A stretch of 64,000 nt of DNA from Oceanicola granulosus HTCC2516 (lineage in GTDB: Bacteria; Pseudomonadota; Alphaproteobacteria; Rhodobacterales; Rhodobacteraceae). The position numbers and the translations under genes are program-made. The notes under the pieces were generated by a model that was given only the letters and a program-made list of their open reading frames with translations, was not told the origin of the DNA and searched no databases. Within the stretch, counting starts at the first letter, position 1. Every line of letters starts with the position of its first letter. The stretch covers positions 1,671,806 to 1,735,805 of the forward strand of contig NZ_CH724107.1 in the NCBI RefSeq assembly GCF_000153305.1, in the 5' to 3' direction. Below, piece by piece: positions 16,690-25,471 of this stretch.

Positions 16690-17472
16690 TCAAACGGCGC
16701 GCTCGACCATCAGCTTCTTGATGTGCTGGATCGCCCGCGCCGGATTGAGCCCCTTGGGGCAGGTCTTGGCGCAGTTCATGATCGTGTGGCAGCGATAGAG
16801 CTTGAACGGGTCCTCGAGCTGGTCGAGCCGCTCGCCCGTCGCCTCGTCGCGGCTGTCGACGATCCAGCGATAGGCGTTGAGCAGCGCCGCCGGGCCGAGG
16901 AACTTGTCGCCGTTCCACCAGTAGGAGGGGCACGCCGTGGAGCAGGAGGCGCACATGACGCACTCATAGAGGCCGTCGAGCTTCTTGCGGTCCTCGATGG
17001 ACTGCTTCCACTCCTTCGCCGGCCGGTTCGTCTTGGTCTCGAGCCAGGGCATGATCGCGGCGTGCTGGGCGTAGAAGTGGGTCAGGTCGGGGATCAGGTC
17101 CTTCACCACCGGCATGTGCGGCAGCGGGTAGATCTTGATCTCGTCGCCGCCGATCTCGTCCATGCCGTAGATGCAGGCCAGCGTGTTGATCCCGTCGATG
17201 TTCATCGCGCAGGAGCCGCAGATGCCTTCCCGGCAGGAGCGCCGGAAGGTCAGGGTCGGGTCGATCTCGGTCTTGATCTTGATCAGCGCGTCGAGAACCA
17301 TCGGCCCGCAGCTGTCCATGTCCACCCAGTAGGTGTCGAGCCGCGGGTTCTTCCCGTCATCGGGATTCCAGCGGTAGATCGTGACCTTGCGCAGGTTGGT
17401 CGCCCCCTCGGGCTTGGGCCAGGTCTTGCCGACCGTGATCCGGCTGTTCTTGGGGAGGGTGAATTCGACCAT
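16690..17472 (-). CDS. sdhB: Succinate dehydrogenase iron-sulfur subunit SdhB
   Basis: The 260-residue subunit has the plant-type ferredoxin cysteines in [14 protein letters not shown]...C (about residues 80-105). It has 4Fe-4S and 3Fe-4S cysteine sets in [12 protein letters not shown] and [14 protein letters not shown]. It passes electrons from SdhA to ubiquinone at the membrane. It is separated from sdhA by two small lipoprotein genes on the same strand. Confidence 0.97.
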   Translation of the reverse strand: MVEFTLPKNSRITVGKTWPKPEGATNLRKVTIYRWNPDDGKNPRLDTYWVDMDSCGPMVLDALIKIKTEIDPTLTFRRSCREGICGSCAMNIDGINTLACIYGMDEIGGDEIKIYPLPHMPVVKDLIPDLTHFYAQHAAIMPWLETKTNRPAKEWKQSIEDRKKLDGLYECVMCASCSTACPSYWWNGDKFLGPAALLNAYRWIVDSRDEATGERLDQLEDPFKLYRCHTIMNCAKTCPKGLNPARAIQHIKKLMVERAV

Positions 17473-17502
17473 GAGTGTATCCCGTTAAGGCTGGCGCGGC
17501 GC

Positions 17503-17841
17503 TCAGACGTTGGCCGCGGTCGCGCAGGCGACGGTTTCTGGACGGGCCAGGATGTCGGCGATCAGCAGCACGACATCGGGGTTCGGATCGGAGGGCACGG
17601 CGCCGGCGATGGTGACGAGCTCGGCGGTGGCGGCGTTGGTCATCACGCACTCGGCCACGGCGGAGCCGAGCGCGCCGGGCACCTGCTCGCTCACCACGGC
17701 GGCGACGACGGGGCGTGCCTCGGACGGGTCCGGCGGCGCCGTTACCGTGACGGTACGCGGCGCGAGGTCGTCGCCGGGCGCGGGGGCCGCGCAGGCGGCG
17801 AGCAGGACGAGGGGGGCGAGCGGAACGAGGCGGGACAGCAT
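17503..17841 (-). CDS. Small putative lipoprotein in the sdh operon (distal)
   Basis: This 112-residue protein has a lipoprotein signal peptide ending in the lipobox LLAAC (Cys at about residue 17). The mature part is Ala/Val-rich with two cysteines (AECVMTN and VACATAA) that could form a disulfide. MLSRLVPL at 17841 is preferred because AGGAG lies about eight bases upstream. I do not recognise a domain. The place between sdhA and sdhB suggests co-expression with complex II, not a proven role in it. Confidence 0.75.
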   Translation of the reverse strand: MLSRLVPLAPLVLLAACAAPAPGDDLAPRTVTVTAPPDPSEARPVVAAVVSEQVPGALGSAVAECVMTNAATAELVTIAGAVPSDPNPDVVLLIADILARPETVACATAANV

Positions 17842-17855
17842 GGATGGCACTCCTG

Positions 17856-18149
17856 TCATTGGCGCAGCCGCGGCGGACGCACCGGCGGCTGTCCCGTCAG
17901 ATCGTAGACGCAGCTGTCGTAGACTTCCAAGGGATCGCGGCCGCGCAGGTAGTCGGAGGTGACGCCGATCCGGGCCGACGCGAAGCCCCCGGTGCGCGAG
18001 TTCGCGCCGATGGTGACGCCGCCCGTCGGCCCCTGTGCCGCCGCCGCCCGCTCCTCGCAGACCTGGGCCGCGCGCAGCGGCGAGGGCGGACTGCACCCCG
18101 TCAGCACGGCCGCCGCCAGACCGGCGCAGAGGACCCCGGCGCGCCGCAT
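17856..18149 (-). CDS. Small putative lipoprotein in the sdh operon (proximal)
   Basis: This 97-residue protein has signal peptide [19 protein letters not shown] with lipobox L-T-G-C. The mature part carries cysteines in QVCEER and DSCVYDLTGQPPV. The segment GGVTIGANSRTGGFASARIGVTSDYLRGRDPLEVYDSC looks like a folded small beta domain. Its ATG overlaps the sdhA stop by one base, so it is translated from the sdh message. Function unknown. Confidence 0.78.
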   Translation of the reverse strand: MRRAGVLCAGLAAAVLTGCSPPSPLRAAQVCEERAAAAQGPTGGVTIGANSRTGGFASARIGVTSDYLRGRDPLEVYDSCVYDLTGQPPVRPPRLRQ

Positions 18150-19954
18150 CAGTAGACGCGCGCCTTCGGCGCGATCTTCTTGAGGTCGATCCCGCCCTCG
18201 TCCTCGGCCGTCAGCGGATCGAGGTGCACGGGCCGGTAGTCGAGCGTGACCTTCGCCCCGTCGACCCGGGCCAGCGAGTGCTTGCGCCAGGTCTCGTCGT
18301 CGCGGTCCGGGTAGTCCTCGTGGGCGTGCGCCCCGCGGCTCTCCTTGCGCGCCTCGGCGGCGACGACGGTGGCGAGCGCGTTGGGCATCAGGTTGGCGAG
18401 TTCGAGCGTCTCCATCAGGTCGGAGTTCCAGACGAGGCTGCGGTCGGTCACCTTCACGTCGTCGAGCTTGCCGGCGATCTTCTCCATCTTGTCGACGCCC
18501 TCGGCGAGGGTCTTGTCGGTGCGGAACACCGCCGCGTCGGACTGCATCGCGCGCTGCATCTCGAGGCGCAGCTCGGCGGTGGGGGTGCCGCCATCGGCGT
18601 GGCGGAAGCCATCGAAGCGCTCGAACGCGGCGTCGATGGCGGCCCTGGGCGGCGGGGCGACACTGATGTGGGGGTCGACGACCTTGCCCGCCCGGATCGC
18701 GGCGGCGCGGCCGAAGACCACCAGGTCGATCAGCGAGTTGGAGCCCAGCCGATTGGCCCCGTGCACCGAGGCACAGCCCGCTTCGCCCACCGCCATCAGG
18801 CCCGGCGCGATGGCGTCGGGATCGTCGGCGGTCGGGTTCAGCACCTCGCCCCAGTAATTGGTCGGGATGCCGCCCATGTTGTAGTGCACCGTCGGCAGCA
18901 CCGGGATCGGCTCCTTGGTGAGATCGACGCCGGCGAAGATGCGGGCGCTCTCGGAGATGCCGGGCAGCCGCTCGGCCAGGGTCTCGGGCGGCAGGTGGTT
19001 GAGGTGCAGGTGGATGTGGTCGCCGTCGGGCCCGACGCCGCGGCCCTCGCGGATCTCGAGCGTCATGCAGCGGCTTACCACGTCGCGGCTGGCGAGGTCC
19101 TTGTAGGTGGGGGCGTAACGCTCCATGAAGCGCTCGCCCTCGGAATTGGTCAGGTAGCCGCCCTCGCCGCGGGCGCCCTCGGTGATCAGGCAGCCCGAGC
19201 CGTAGATGCCGGTCGGGTGGAACTGCACGAACTCCATGTCCTGCAGCGGCAGCCCGGCACGCGCGATCATGCCGCCGCCGTCACCGGTGCAGGTATGGGC
19301 GGAGGTGGCCGAGAAGTAGGCGCGGCCGTAGCCGCCGGTCGCGAGCACCACCATCTTGGCGGCGAAGACGTGCATGGTGCCGTCGTCGAGCTTCCACGCC
19401 AGCACGCCTCGGCACTGGCCGTCCTCGCTCATCAGCAGATCAATGGCGAAGTACTCGATGTAGAACTCGGCCTGCTCCTTGAGGCTCTGGCCGTAGAGCG
19501 TGTGCAGGATCGCGTGACCGGTGCGGTCGGCGGCGGCGCAGGTGCGCTGCACCGGCGGGCCCTCGCCGAACTCGGTGGTGTGGCCGCCGAAGGGGCGCTG
19601 GTAGATCTTGCCCTCCTCGGTGCGGCTGAAGGGCACGCCGTAATGCTCGAGCTCGTAGACCGCCTTGGGCGCCTCGCGGGCGAGGTATTCCATCGCGTCG
19701 GTGTCGCCGAGCCAGTCGGAGCCCTTCACGGTGTCGTACATGTGCCACTGCCAGTTGTCGGGGCCCATGTTGGACAGCGACGCGGCGATGCCGCCCTGGG
19801 CGGCGACGGTGTGGGAGCGGGTCGGAAACACCTTGGTGATGCAGGCGGTGCGCAGTCCCTGCTCGGCCATCCCCAGCGTCGCGCGGAGCCCGGCGCCGCC
19901 GGCGCCCACCACCACGACGTCGTATTCGTGAGTCTCGTATTCGTATGCGGCCAT
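18149..19954 (-). CDS. sdhA: Succinate dehydrogenase flavoprotein subunit SdhA
   Basis: This 601-residue flavoprotein has the FAD fold [14 protein letters not shown] (about residues 10-23) and the covalent-FAD histidine region [11 protein letters not shown]. It also has the active-site segment [21 protein letters not shown] with [12 protein letters not shown]. It oxidises succinate to fumarate in complex II. Order in the operon is sdhC, sdhD, sdhA, two lipoproteins, sdhB. Confidence 0.98.
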   Translation of the reverse strand: MAAYEYETHEYDVVVVGAGGAGLRATLGMAEQGLRTACITKVFPTRSHTVAAQGGIAASLSNMGPDNWQWHMYDTVKGSDWLGDTDAMEYLAREAPKAVYELEHYGVPFSRTEEGKIYQRPFGGHTTEFGEGPPVQRTCAAADRTGHAILHTLYGQSLKEQAEFYIEYFAIDLLMSEDGQCRGVLAWKLDDGTMHVFAAKMVVLATGGYGRAYFSATSAHTCTGDGGGMIARAGLPLQDMEFVQFHPTGIYGSGCLITEGARGEGGYLTNSEGERFMERYAPTYKDLASRDVVSRCMTLEIREGRGVGPDGDHIHLHLNHLPPETLAERLPGISESARIFAGVDLTKEPIPVLPTVHYNMGGIPTNYWGEVLNPTADDPDAIAPGLMAVGEAGCASVHGANRLGSNSLIDLVVFGRAAAIRAGKVVDPHISVAPPPRAAIDAAFERFDGFRHADGGTPTAELRLEMQRAMQSDAAVFRTDKTLAEGVDKMEKIAGKLDDVKVTDRSLVWNSDLMETLELANLMPNALATVVAAEARKESRGAHAHEDYPDRDDETWRKHSLARVDGAKVTLDYRPVHLDPLTAEDEGGIDLKKIAPKARVY

Positions 19955-19975
19955 GCGGACGGCTCTCCTGACGGA

Positions 19976-20347
19976 TTAGAGGGCGAGGCGGGCGATGGCG
20001 AAGACGCCCGCGGCGAGCGCGGCGTAGCTCAGGCAGGCCGTGCCGACGATCAGCGCCTTGCGGGTCAGCCCGCGGGTGTAGTCGTCGATCAGGATCTGCA
20101 CGCCGCCGCGGAAATGGAGCAGCCCCACCGCGATGGTGAGCAGCGCGACGATGGCCGGGAACGGCCGGTGGTAGTAGACCACCGCCTCCTCGTAGCCCAT
20201 GCCCAGCGCGCCGCCGAAGGTGAAGATGAACAGCACCACGAGGACGACCAGCGCCGCCGACGACAGCGACATCTGCCAGTGCTTCTCGGTGCCGCGCTTG
20301 GCCGAGCCGAGGCCCGAGGCGCGCTTGCGGTCGGTGATGTAGGGCAT
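19976..20347 (-). CDS. sdhD: Succinate dehydrogenase membrane anchor subunit SdhD
   Basis: This 123-residue protein has three hydrophobic helices. The start MPYITDRKRASGLGSAKRGTE is the usual N-terminus of the alphaproteobacterial subunit. HFRGGVQILIDDYTRG (about residues 83-98) is the conserved quinone/heme-side segment. It anchors SdhAB with SdhC and helps bind heme b and ubiquinone. Confidence 0.93.
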   Translation of the reverse strand: MPYITDRKRASGLGSAKRGTEKHWQMSLSSAALVVLVVLFIFTFGGALGMGYEEAVVYYHRPFPAIVALLTIAVGLLHFRGGVQILIDDYTRGLTRKALIVGTACLSYAALAAGVFAIARLAL

Positions 20348-20358
20348 GGTCGGCTCCC

Positions 20359-20742
20359 TCAGACGGCGATGGCGGTGAAGATGGTGAGCAGCACCGAGGC
20401 GATCATCGCGGCGGTCGCGTAGGTCTCGGAGGAGGAGACGTCGAGCATGTAGCCCTGGTCCCAGATCAGGTGCCGCACGCCCGCGAACAGGTGGTACCAC
20501 ACGGCGAGCACACTCAGGAACATCACGAGATCGCCGAACCACGAGGTGATGAAGCCGTTGGCGCGGGCGTAGGCCTCGGGGCCGGTGGCGAGGGCGACGA
20601 ACCACCAGACGATCATCAGCGCCGCGACGATCAGCGCGTTGCCGGTGATGCGGGTGAGGATCGAGCTGATCGCCGGCAGCGACCAGCGCCAGACGGTCAG
20701 GTGGGGGCTGAGGGGCCGGTTGCCCCGGTTGACGTCGGCCAT
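20359..20742 (-). CDS. sdhC: Succinate dehydrogenase cytochrome b556 subunit SdhC
   Basis: This 127-residue protein with three membrane helices carries the SdhC signature NRPLSPHLTVWRWSLPAISSILTR (residues about 7-30) and the heme-ligand region LFAGVRHLIWD. It is the first gene of the sdh operon. The promoter should lie in 20743-20890; a hairpin that probably ends the upstream gene is there too. Confidence 0.95.
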   Translation of the reverse strand: MADVNRGNRPLSPHLTVWRWSLPAISSILTRITGNALIVAALMIVWWFVALATGPEAYARANGFITSWFGDLVMFLSVLAVWYHLFAGVRHLIWDQGYMLDVSSSETYATAAMIASVLLTIFTAIAV

Positions 20743-20856
20743 GGTCGATCCCTTCGTCTTTGCACCAGAGGGTTTAGCGTGCCTACAGGCTATGTCACGC
20801 CGCGAAGGCCGCGGACAAGGTGCAATATGTGCGCAATTCCGCTGAAAACGGCAAAC

Positions 20857-20885
20857 GTGATCACGGCCGGAAGGGCTGTGATCAC
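20857..20885 (-). terminator. 12-bp hairpin between DUF1737 gene and sdhC
   Basis: GTGATCACGGCC (20857-20868) pairs with GGCTGTGATCAC (20874-20885) around the loop GGAAG, with one G-T pair. On the minus strand it starts eight bases after the DUF1737 stop and is followed by GTTTGCCGTTTTC, a broken T-run. It therefore fits a terminator for the upstream operon. Each arm is also an 8-base palindrome, so an operator for sdhC is the alternative. Confidence 0.55.
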
Positions 20886-20893
20886 AGTTAGTG

Positions 20894-21100
20894 CTATTGC
20901 TGCCCCAGCTTCATCGACGGCTCGTAGGGCGCGTCGATCTCCTTCGTCACCGCCTGCCCGCAGCGCATCACGCCGTTGGCCTGGTCGTAGGCGTATTGCG
21001 GGTCGCCGTAGAGCTCCCACCCCTTCGCGAGCGCCTCGCTCACCCTGTGGCAGAAGGCCGACGTGTCGTCGGCCGAGAGGAAACGGTAGATCTTGCTCAT
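20894..21100 (-). CDS. DUF1737 domain protein
   Basis: The 68-residue protein is essentially one DUF1737 domain: YRFLSADDTSAFCHRVSEALAKGWELYG, then RCGQAVTKE. Function is unknown. Its start overlaps the NnrU stop by four bases, so it is the last gene of an Mcl2-NnrU-DUF1737 operon that leads toward sdhC. Confidence 0.85.
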   Translation of the reverse strand: MSKIYRFLSADDTSAFCHRVSEALAKGWELYGDPQYAYDQANGVMRCGQAVTKEIDAPYEPSMKLGQQ

Positions 21101-21645
21101 CCGAACGGCCTCGGTCCTATCCATCCATGTATCAGCGCCACCACGACGAACAGCACGAGCGCCGCGACCGCCGAGGTGATCTCCTTGCGCACCGGCAACG
21201 GGTGCGCGGGCCGCGTCCACGGCCCCTCGATGCGGTTCAGCGTCACGATCTCCGCCACCGCCCAGGCCAGCAGGCCGCCGAACAGCACGAGGCTCTCGGT
21301 GTCGCCGTTCACCAGCAGGTGCGCGCCGGCCCAGAGGCCGAAGGCGGTCAGCTGCGGGTGGCGCAGGTGGCGGGTGATCCAGGTCTTCGCGCCGGAGGCG
21401 GCGAAGAGGTAGAAGGCGAGCAGCACCAGCAGGTTGTTGATGCCGGTCAGCGCCGGGGTGCGGCTCCAGTAGACGGTGCCGTCGGCCATCCGGTAGCCGA
21501 TCACCATCAACACGATGCTCACCACCAGCGCCAGCGCCACCGCGCCCTTGCCGCGCTCGCCCATCCGCGCCCGTGCCCGTGGCGCGAGGCGCTTGAAGAA
21601 GTGCGCCGCCCACCACAGGGCCACGCCCAGAACCAGCCAGATCAT
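21097..21645 (-). CDS. NnrU family membrane protein
   Basis: This 182-residue protein has about five membrane helices and the NnrU pattern: YWSRTPALTGINNLLVLLAF, KTWITRHLRHPQLTAFGLWAGAHLLVNGD and GPWTRPAHP. NnrU was first described beside nitrite/nitric oxide reductase genes and resembles isoprenylcysteine methyltransferase-like membrane enzymes. No denitrification genes are present here, so its job may differ. It overlaps its neighbours by four bases on each side. Confidence 0.85.
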   Translation of the reverse strand: MIWLVLGVALWWAAHFFKRLAPRARARMGERGKGAVALALVVSIVLMVIGYRMADGTVYWSRTPALTGINNLLVLLAFYLFAASGAKTWITRHLRHPQLTAFGLWAGAHLLVNGDTESLVLFGGLLAWAVAEIVTLNRIEGPWTRPAHPLPVRKEITSAVAALVLFVVVALIHGWIGPRPFG

Positions 21646-22490
21646 CGCTCCATCCCCTCGCGCGCGCGGATCGCCTCCGCCCGGCGCAGCCTGTCCCGCG
21701 CGGCGGCGACGTGCAAGTTCTCCACGATCCGCCCGTCGACCACCGCCACCCCCTGCCCGCGCGCCAGCGCCGCCTCGTGCGCGGCGATCTGGCGGCGCGC
21801 GAGGTCGCACTCCGCCTCCGTCGGCGCGAAGGCCGCGTTGGCCGCGGCGATCTGCCCGGGGTGGATCACGGTCTTGCCGTCGAAGCCGAGCCGCCGCCCC
21901 TCGGCGCACTCCGCCGCCAGCCCCTCGGCATCGTCGAGCGCGGTGAACACCCCATCGAGCGCCAGGATGCCCGCGGCGCGCGCGGCGAGCAGGCCCGTCT
22001 GCAGCGCCACCGCCAGCTCCGCCCGCCCCGCCCCCGGCGCGGCGCCGAGGTCGTGGGCGAGGTCGTTCGTCCCCATCACCAGCCCCGCCACGGCCGGATG
22101 CGCGGCGATCTCCGCGGCGGCGAGCACACCGGCCGGCGTCTCGATCATCGCCCAGAGCGCCCGCCCCGGCAGCAGCGCCGCCGCCGCCTCGACGTCGCCG
22201 CCCGAGGCGACCTTGGGCAGCAGCACCCCCGCGACCTCCAGCCCCGCGACCGCCGCCGCGTCGGCCCGGCCCCATTCCGTCGCCAGCGCGTTGATCCGCA
22301 CCAGCCGCAGCTTGCCCGCGCCCGCGACAATCCCCGCCGCCAGCGCGTCGCGCGCCGCGCCCTTGTGCCCGGGTGCGACGGCGTCCTCGAGGTCGTAGAT
22401 GATCCCGTCGCAGGGCAGCGTGCCCGCCTTCGCCATCGCCCGCGCGTTGGCGGCGGGCACGTAGAGGACGGAGCGGCAGAGCGGGGTCAT
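21642..22490 (-). CDS. mcl2: HpcH/HpaI-type CoA ester lyase, probably (3S)-malyl-CoA thioesterase (Mcl2 type)
   Basis: The 282-residue protein is of the citrate lyase beta/malyl-CoA lyase family: RSVLYVPAANARAM, IIYDLEDAVAPGHK (metal-binding E-D), IETPAGVLAAAEI and FDGKTVIHPGQI. It is shorter than malyl-CoA lyase Mcl1 (about 318). In Rhodobacter sphaeroides the short paralogue Mcl2 hydrolyses (3S)-malyl-CoA to malate in the ethylmalonyl-CoA pathway and, as I recall, lies close to mdh and sdh as this gene does. The symbol rests on length and this synteny; a lyase activity is the alternative. Confidence 0.72.
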   Translation of the reverse strand: MTPLCRSVLYVPAANARAMAKAGTLPCDGIIYDLEDAVAPGHKGAARDALAAGIVAGAGKLRLVRINALATEWGRADAAAVAGLEVAGVLLPKVASGGDVEAAAALLPGRALWAMIETPAGVLAAAEIAAHPAVAGLVMGTNDLAHDLGAAPGAGRAELAVALQTGLLAARAAGILALDGVFTALDDAEGLAAECAEGRRLGFDGKTVIHPGQIAAANAAFAPTEAECDLARRQIAAHEAALARGQGVAVVDGRIVENLHVAAARDRLRRAEAIRAREGMER

Positions 22491-22637
22491 GGGCGGGTCC
22501 GGTGGCTGTCGGGCCCGGCGACGATGGCCACATGCGGCGGGAAGTTTCAACCGCGCGCACCGTTAACCGGTTCTTCGGCAAGATCGCTCATCCTGCCCCT
22601 CGAGACGCCTCATGTCCCGCCAGGAAAGGTGACCGCC

Positions 22638-22952
22638 ATGACCAACACGCCCCTGCCGCTCTGCCTCGGCGCCGCCGCGCTGATCCTCGCCGCCGCACCA
22701 GCTCCCGCCCAGCAGAGCGCCTGCGCCGATCACGAGACCGTTGTCAGCCGCCTCGCCGAGCGCTACGGCGAGAGCCGCCGCGCCATCGGGCTCGCCGCCA
22801 ACAACATGGTGCTCGAGATCTTCGCCTCGGCCGAGACGGGCACCTGGACGATCACCGCCACCCGCCCCGGCGGCCCCACCTGCCTCGTCGCCTCCGGCGA
22901 GGCGTTCCAGGCCCTCGCCGACCCCCTCCCCGCCGACGACGCCCCCGCCTGA
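22638..22952 (+). CDS. Small exported protein of unknown function
   Basis: The 104-residue precursor has a signal peptide ending in AAAPAPAQQ. The mature region begins SACADHETVVSRLAERYGESRRAIGL and ends with a small strand-rich part (GTWTITATRPGGPTCLVASGE). The two cysteines, near each end, may pair in the periplasm. ATG 22638 is chosen because the signal peptide starts there. I recall similar proteins as Rhodobacterales hypotheticals; function is unknown. Confidence 0.75.
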   Translation: MTNTPLPLCLGAAALILAAAPAPAQQSACADHETVVSRLAERYGESRRAIGLAANNMVLEIFASAETGTWTITATRPGGPTCLVASGEAFQALADPLPADDAPA

Positions 22953-23045
22953 CGATCCGGCGGCCGGCATCGCGCCATGAAACCCTCTTTCGCCCGCACG
23001 GGTTGTCCGCCCATGCGGCGCCCGTCCGCGACAGGAGTGTTCCCG

Positions 23046-23525
23046 ATGTCCCGCCTTCCCACCGCCGCCCTCGCCTTCGCCCTCGCCCTCGCCGCCAGCA
23101 CCGCCCCGGCGCAGGACAGCGATACCGCCAGCACCGGCATCGGCACCGAAGAGTTCGGCCCCCGCGCAATGCTCGCCAGCGAGCTGCTCGGCCAGCGGCT
23201 CTTCGCCACCCGGTCCGAACTGCCCACCGACGGCGACACGATCAGCATCGCCAACACCGACTGGTCGGACATCGGCGAGATCAACGACCTGATCCTCGCC
23301 GAGGACGGCATCCCGCTCGCCGCGCTCGTCGGCGTCGGCGGGTTCCTCGGCATCGGCGAGAAGGAGGTCGCGATCGGGATGAGCAACATCACGATGATCC
23401 ACGGCGAGGACGGCCAGCGCTTCTTGGTCATCGACGCCACCGAGGACGAGCTGCGCGCCGCGCCGGCGTTCGAGGGGCTGCGGAGTGCCGCGGAGGAAGC
23501 CTCGGGCGAGGCCGCGTCGGACTGA
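23046..23525 (+). CDS. Exported PRC-barrel domain protein
   Basis: The 159-residue precursor has signal peptide RLPTAALAFALALAASTAPAQ. The mature part shows the PRC-barrel pattern (LLGQRLFA...DIGEINDLILAEDGIPLAALVGVGGFLGIGEKEVAI, about residues 50-115). AGGAG at 23033-23037, eight bases before ATG 23046, decides the start against an in-frame ATG at 22977. PRC-barrel proteins of this kind sit in the periplasm of alphaproteobacteria; role unknown. Confidence 0.85.
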   Translation: MSRLPTAALAFALALAASTAPAQDSDTASTGIGTEEFGPRAMLASELLGQRLFATRSELPTDGDTISIANTDWSDIGEINDLILAEDGIPLAALVGVGGFLGIGEKEVAIGMSNITMIHGEDGQRFLVIDATEDELRAAPAFEGLRSAAEEASGEAASD

Positions 23526-23529
23526 CGGC

Positions 23530-24282
23530 TCAGCCCAGCCCGACCCAGATCAGCCGCACTCCCGTCACCACCAGCAGAACGTAGGTCAGCCCGAAGAACA
23601 CCCGCTCCGACACCCAGTGATGCGCCCGCACGCCGAGCCACGTCCCCGCCAGCGCCACCGGCGCGAGGAGCAGCGCGGCGAGGAGGGTGTCGGCGGTGAA
23701 GATGCCGATCATCGCGTAGGGAATCACCTTCATCAGGTTCACCGCCCAGAAGATGATGACCGTCGTCGCCTGGAAGGTCGTCTTGCCGAGCGACTGGCTG
23801 AGCAGGAACACCGCCGCCGGCGGCCCGCCGGCGTGGCTGACGAAGCTGGTGAACCCCACGAACGTGCCCGTCAGCCCGGCGAGCGGCCAGGAAAACGGCA
23901 TCTTGCCGATCCGCAGCCAGCCCCGCTCGCGGGCGATCTGGTAGCCCACGAACAGCAGGCACATCAGCCCGATCAGCACCCGGAACAGGTCGGCCGGCAC
24001 GACGAGGTAGAGCCACGCGCCGAGCGCCACGCCGGGGATCGCGCCGAGGATGATGCCGAGCGCCGAGGGCCGGTGCCACTGGCCGCGGTAGGCGCGCAGG
24101 GCGGCGACGTCGACCAGCATCAGCAGCGGCAGCATCATGCCCAGCGCCAGCCCCGGCGGCATCGCCAGCGCCAGAATCGCCGCCGCCGCGAAGGCCGCGC
24201 CCGAGCCGAAGCCGGCCTTGGAGACGGCCGCGAAGAGCACCGCCGGGACGGCCAGCGCGAAGAAGACGAGATCGAAACTCAT
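23530..24282 (-). CDS. TauE/SafE family (TSUP) transporter, second copy
   Basis: The 250-residue protein has about eight membrane helices. The family core GFGSGAAFAAAAILALAMPP occurs in the first half, and FVSHAGGPPAAVFLLSQSLGK in the second. It is likely an anion (sulfite or organosulfur) exporter. It differs clearly from the copy at 8083 and has no TIGR02186 partner. It is divergent from mdh, sharing the control region 24283-24432. Confidence 0.88.
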   Translation of the reverse strand: MSFDLVFFALAVPAVLFAAVSKAGFGSGAAFAAAAILALAMPPGLALGMMLPLLMLVDVAALRAYRGQWHRPSALGIILGAIPGVALGAWLYLVVPADLFRVLIGLMCLLFVGYQIARERGWLRIGKMPFSWPLAGLTGTFVGFTSFVSHAGGPPAAVFLLSQSLGKTTFQATTVIIFWAVNLMKVIPYAMIGIFTADTLLAALLLAPVALAGTWLGVRAHHWVSERVFFGLTYVLLVVTGVRLIWVGLG

Positions 24283-24318
24283 GGTGATCTTTTTTCAATG
24301 ACTTGCGCGGAGTGTTAG

Positions 24319-25395
<1,077 letters not shown>

Positions 25396-25404
25396 GCCGA
25401 AAAT

Positions 25405-25443
25405 CGGCCCGGCCCGGAATTTCCGCTACGGAAAGCCGGGCCG
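25405..25443 (+). terminator. Hairpin after mdh
   Basis: CGGCCCGGC (25405-25413) pairs with GCCGGGCCG (25435-25443), with a second inner stem TTTCC/GGAAA around GCTAC. No T-run follows, so it may slow transcription or protect the 3' end more than terminate. Confidence 0.45.
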
Positions 25444-25471
25444 GCCGCGCTAGGCTGGGCCATCGCCACAG

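Noticed and set aside
18035..20422. A long open frame opposite sdhA and sdhD
   Set aside because: Same cause: the antisense of G+C-rich codons stays open by chance. The minus-strand sdh genes are certain.
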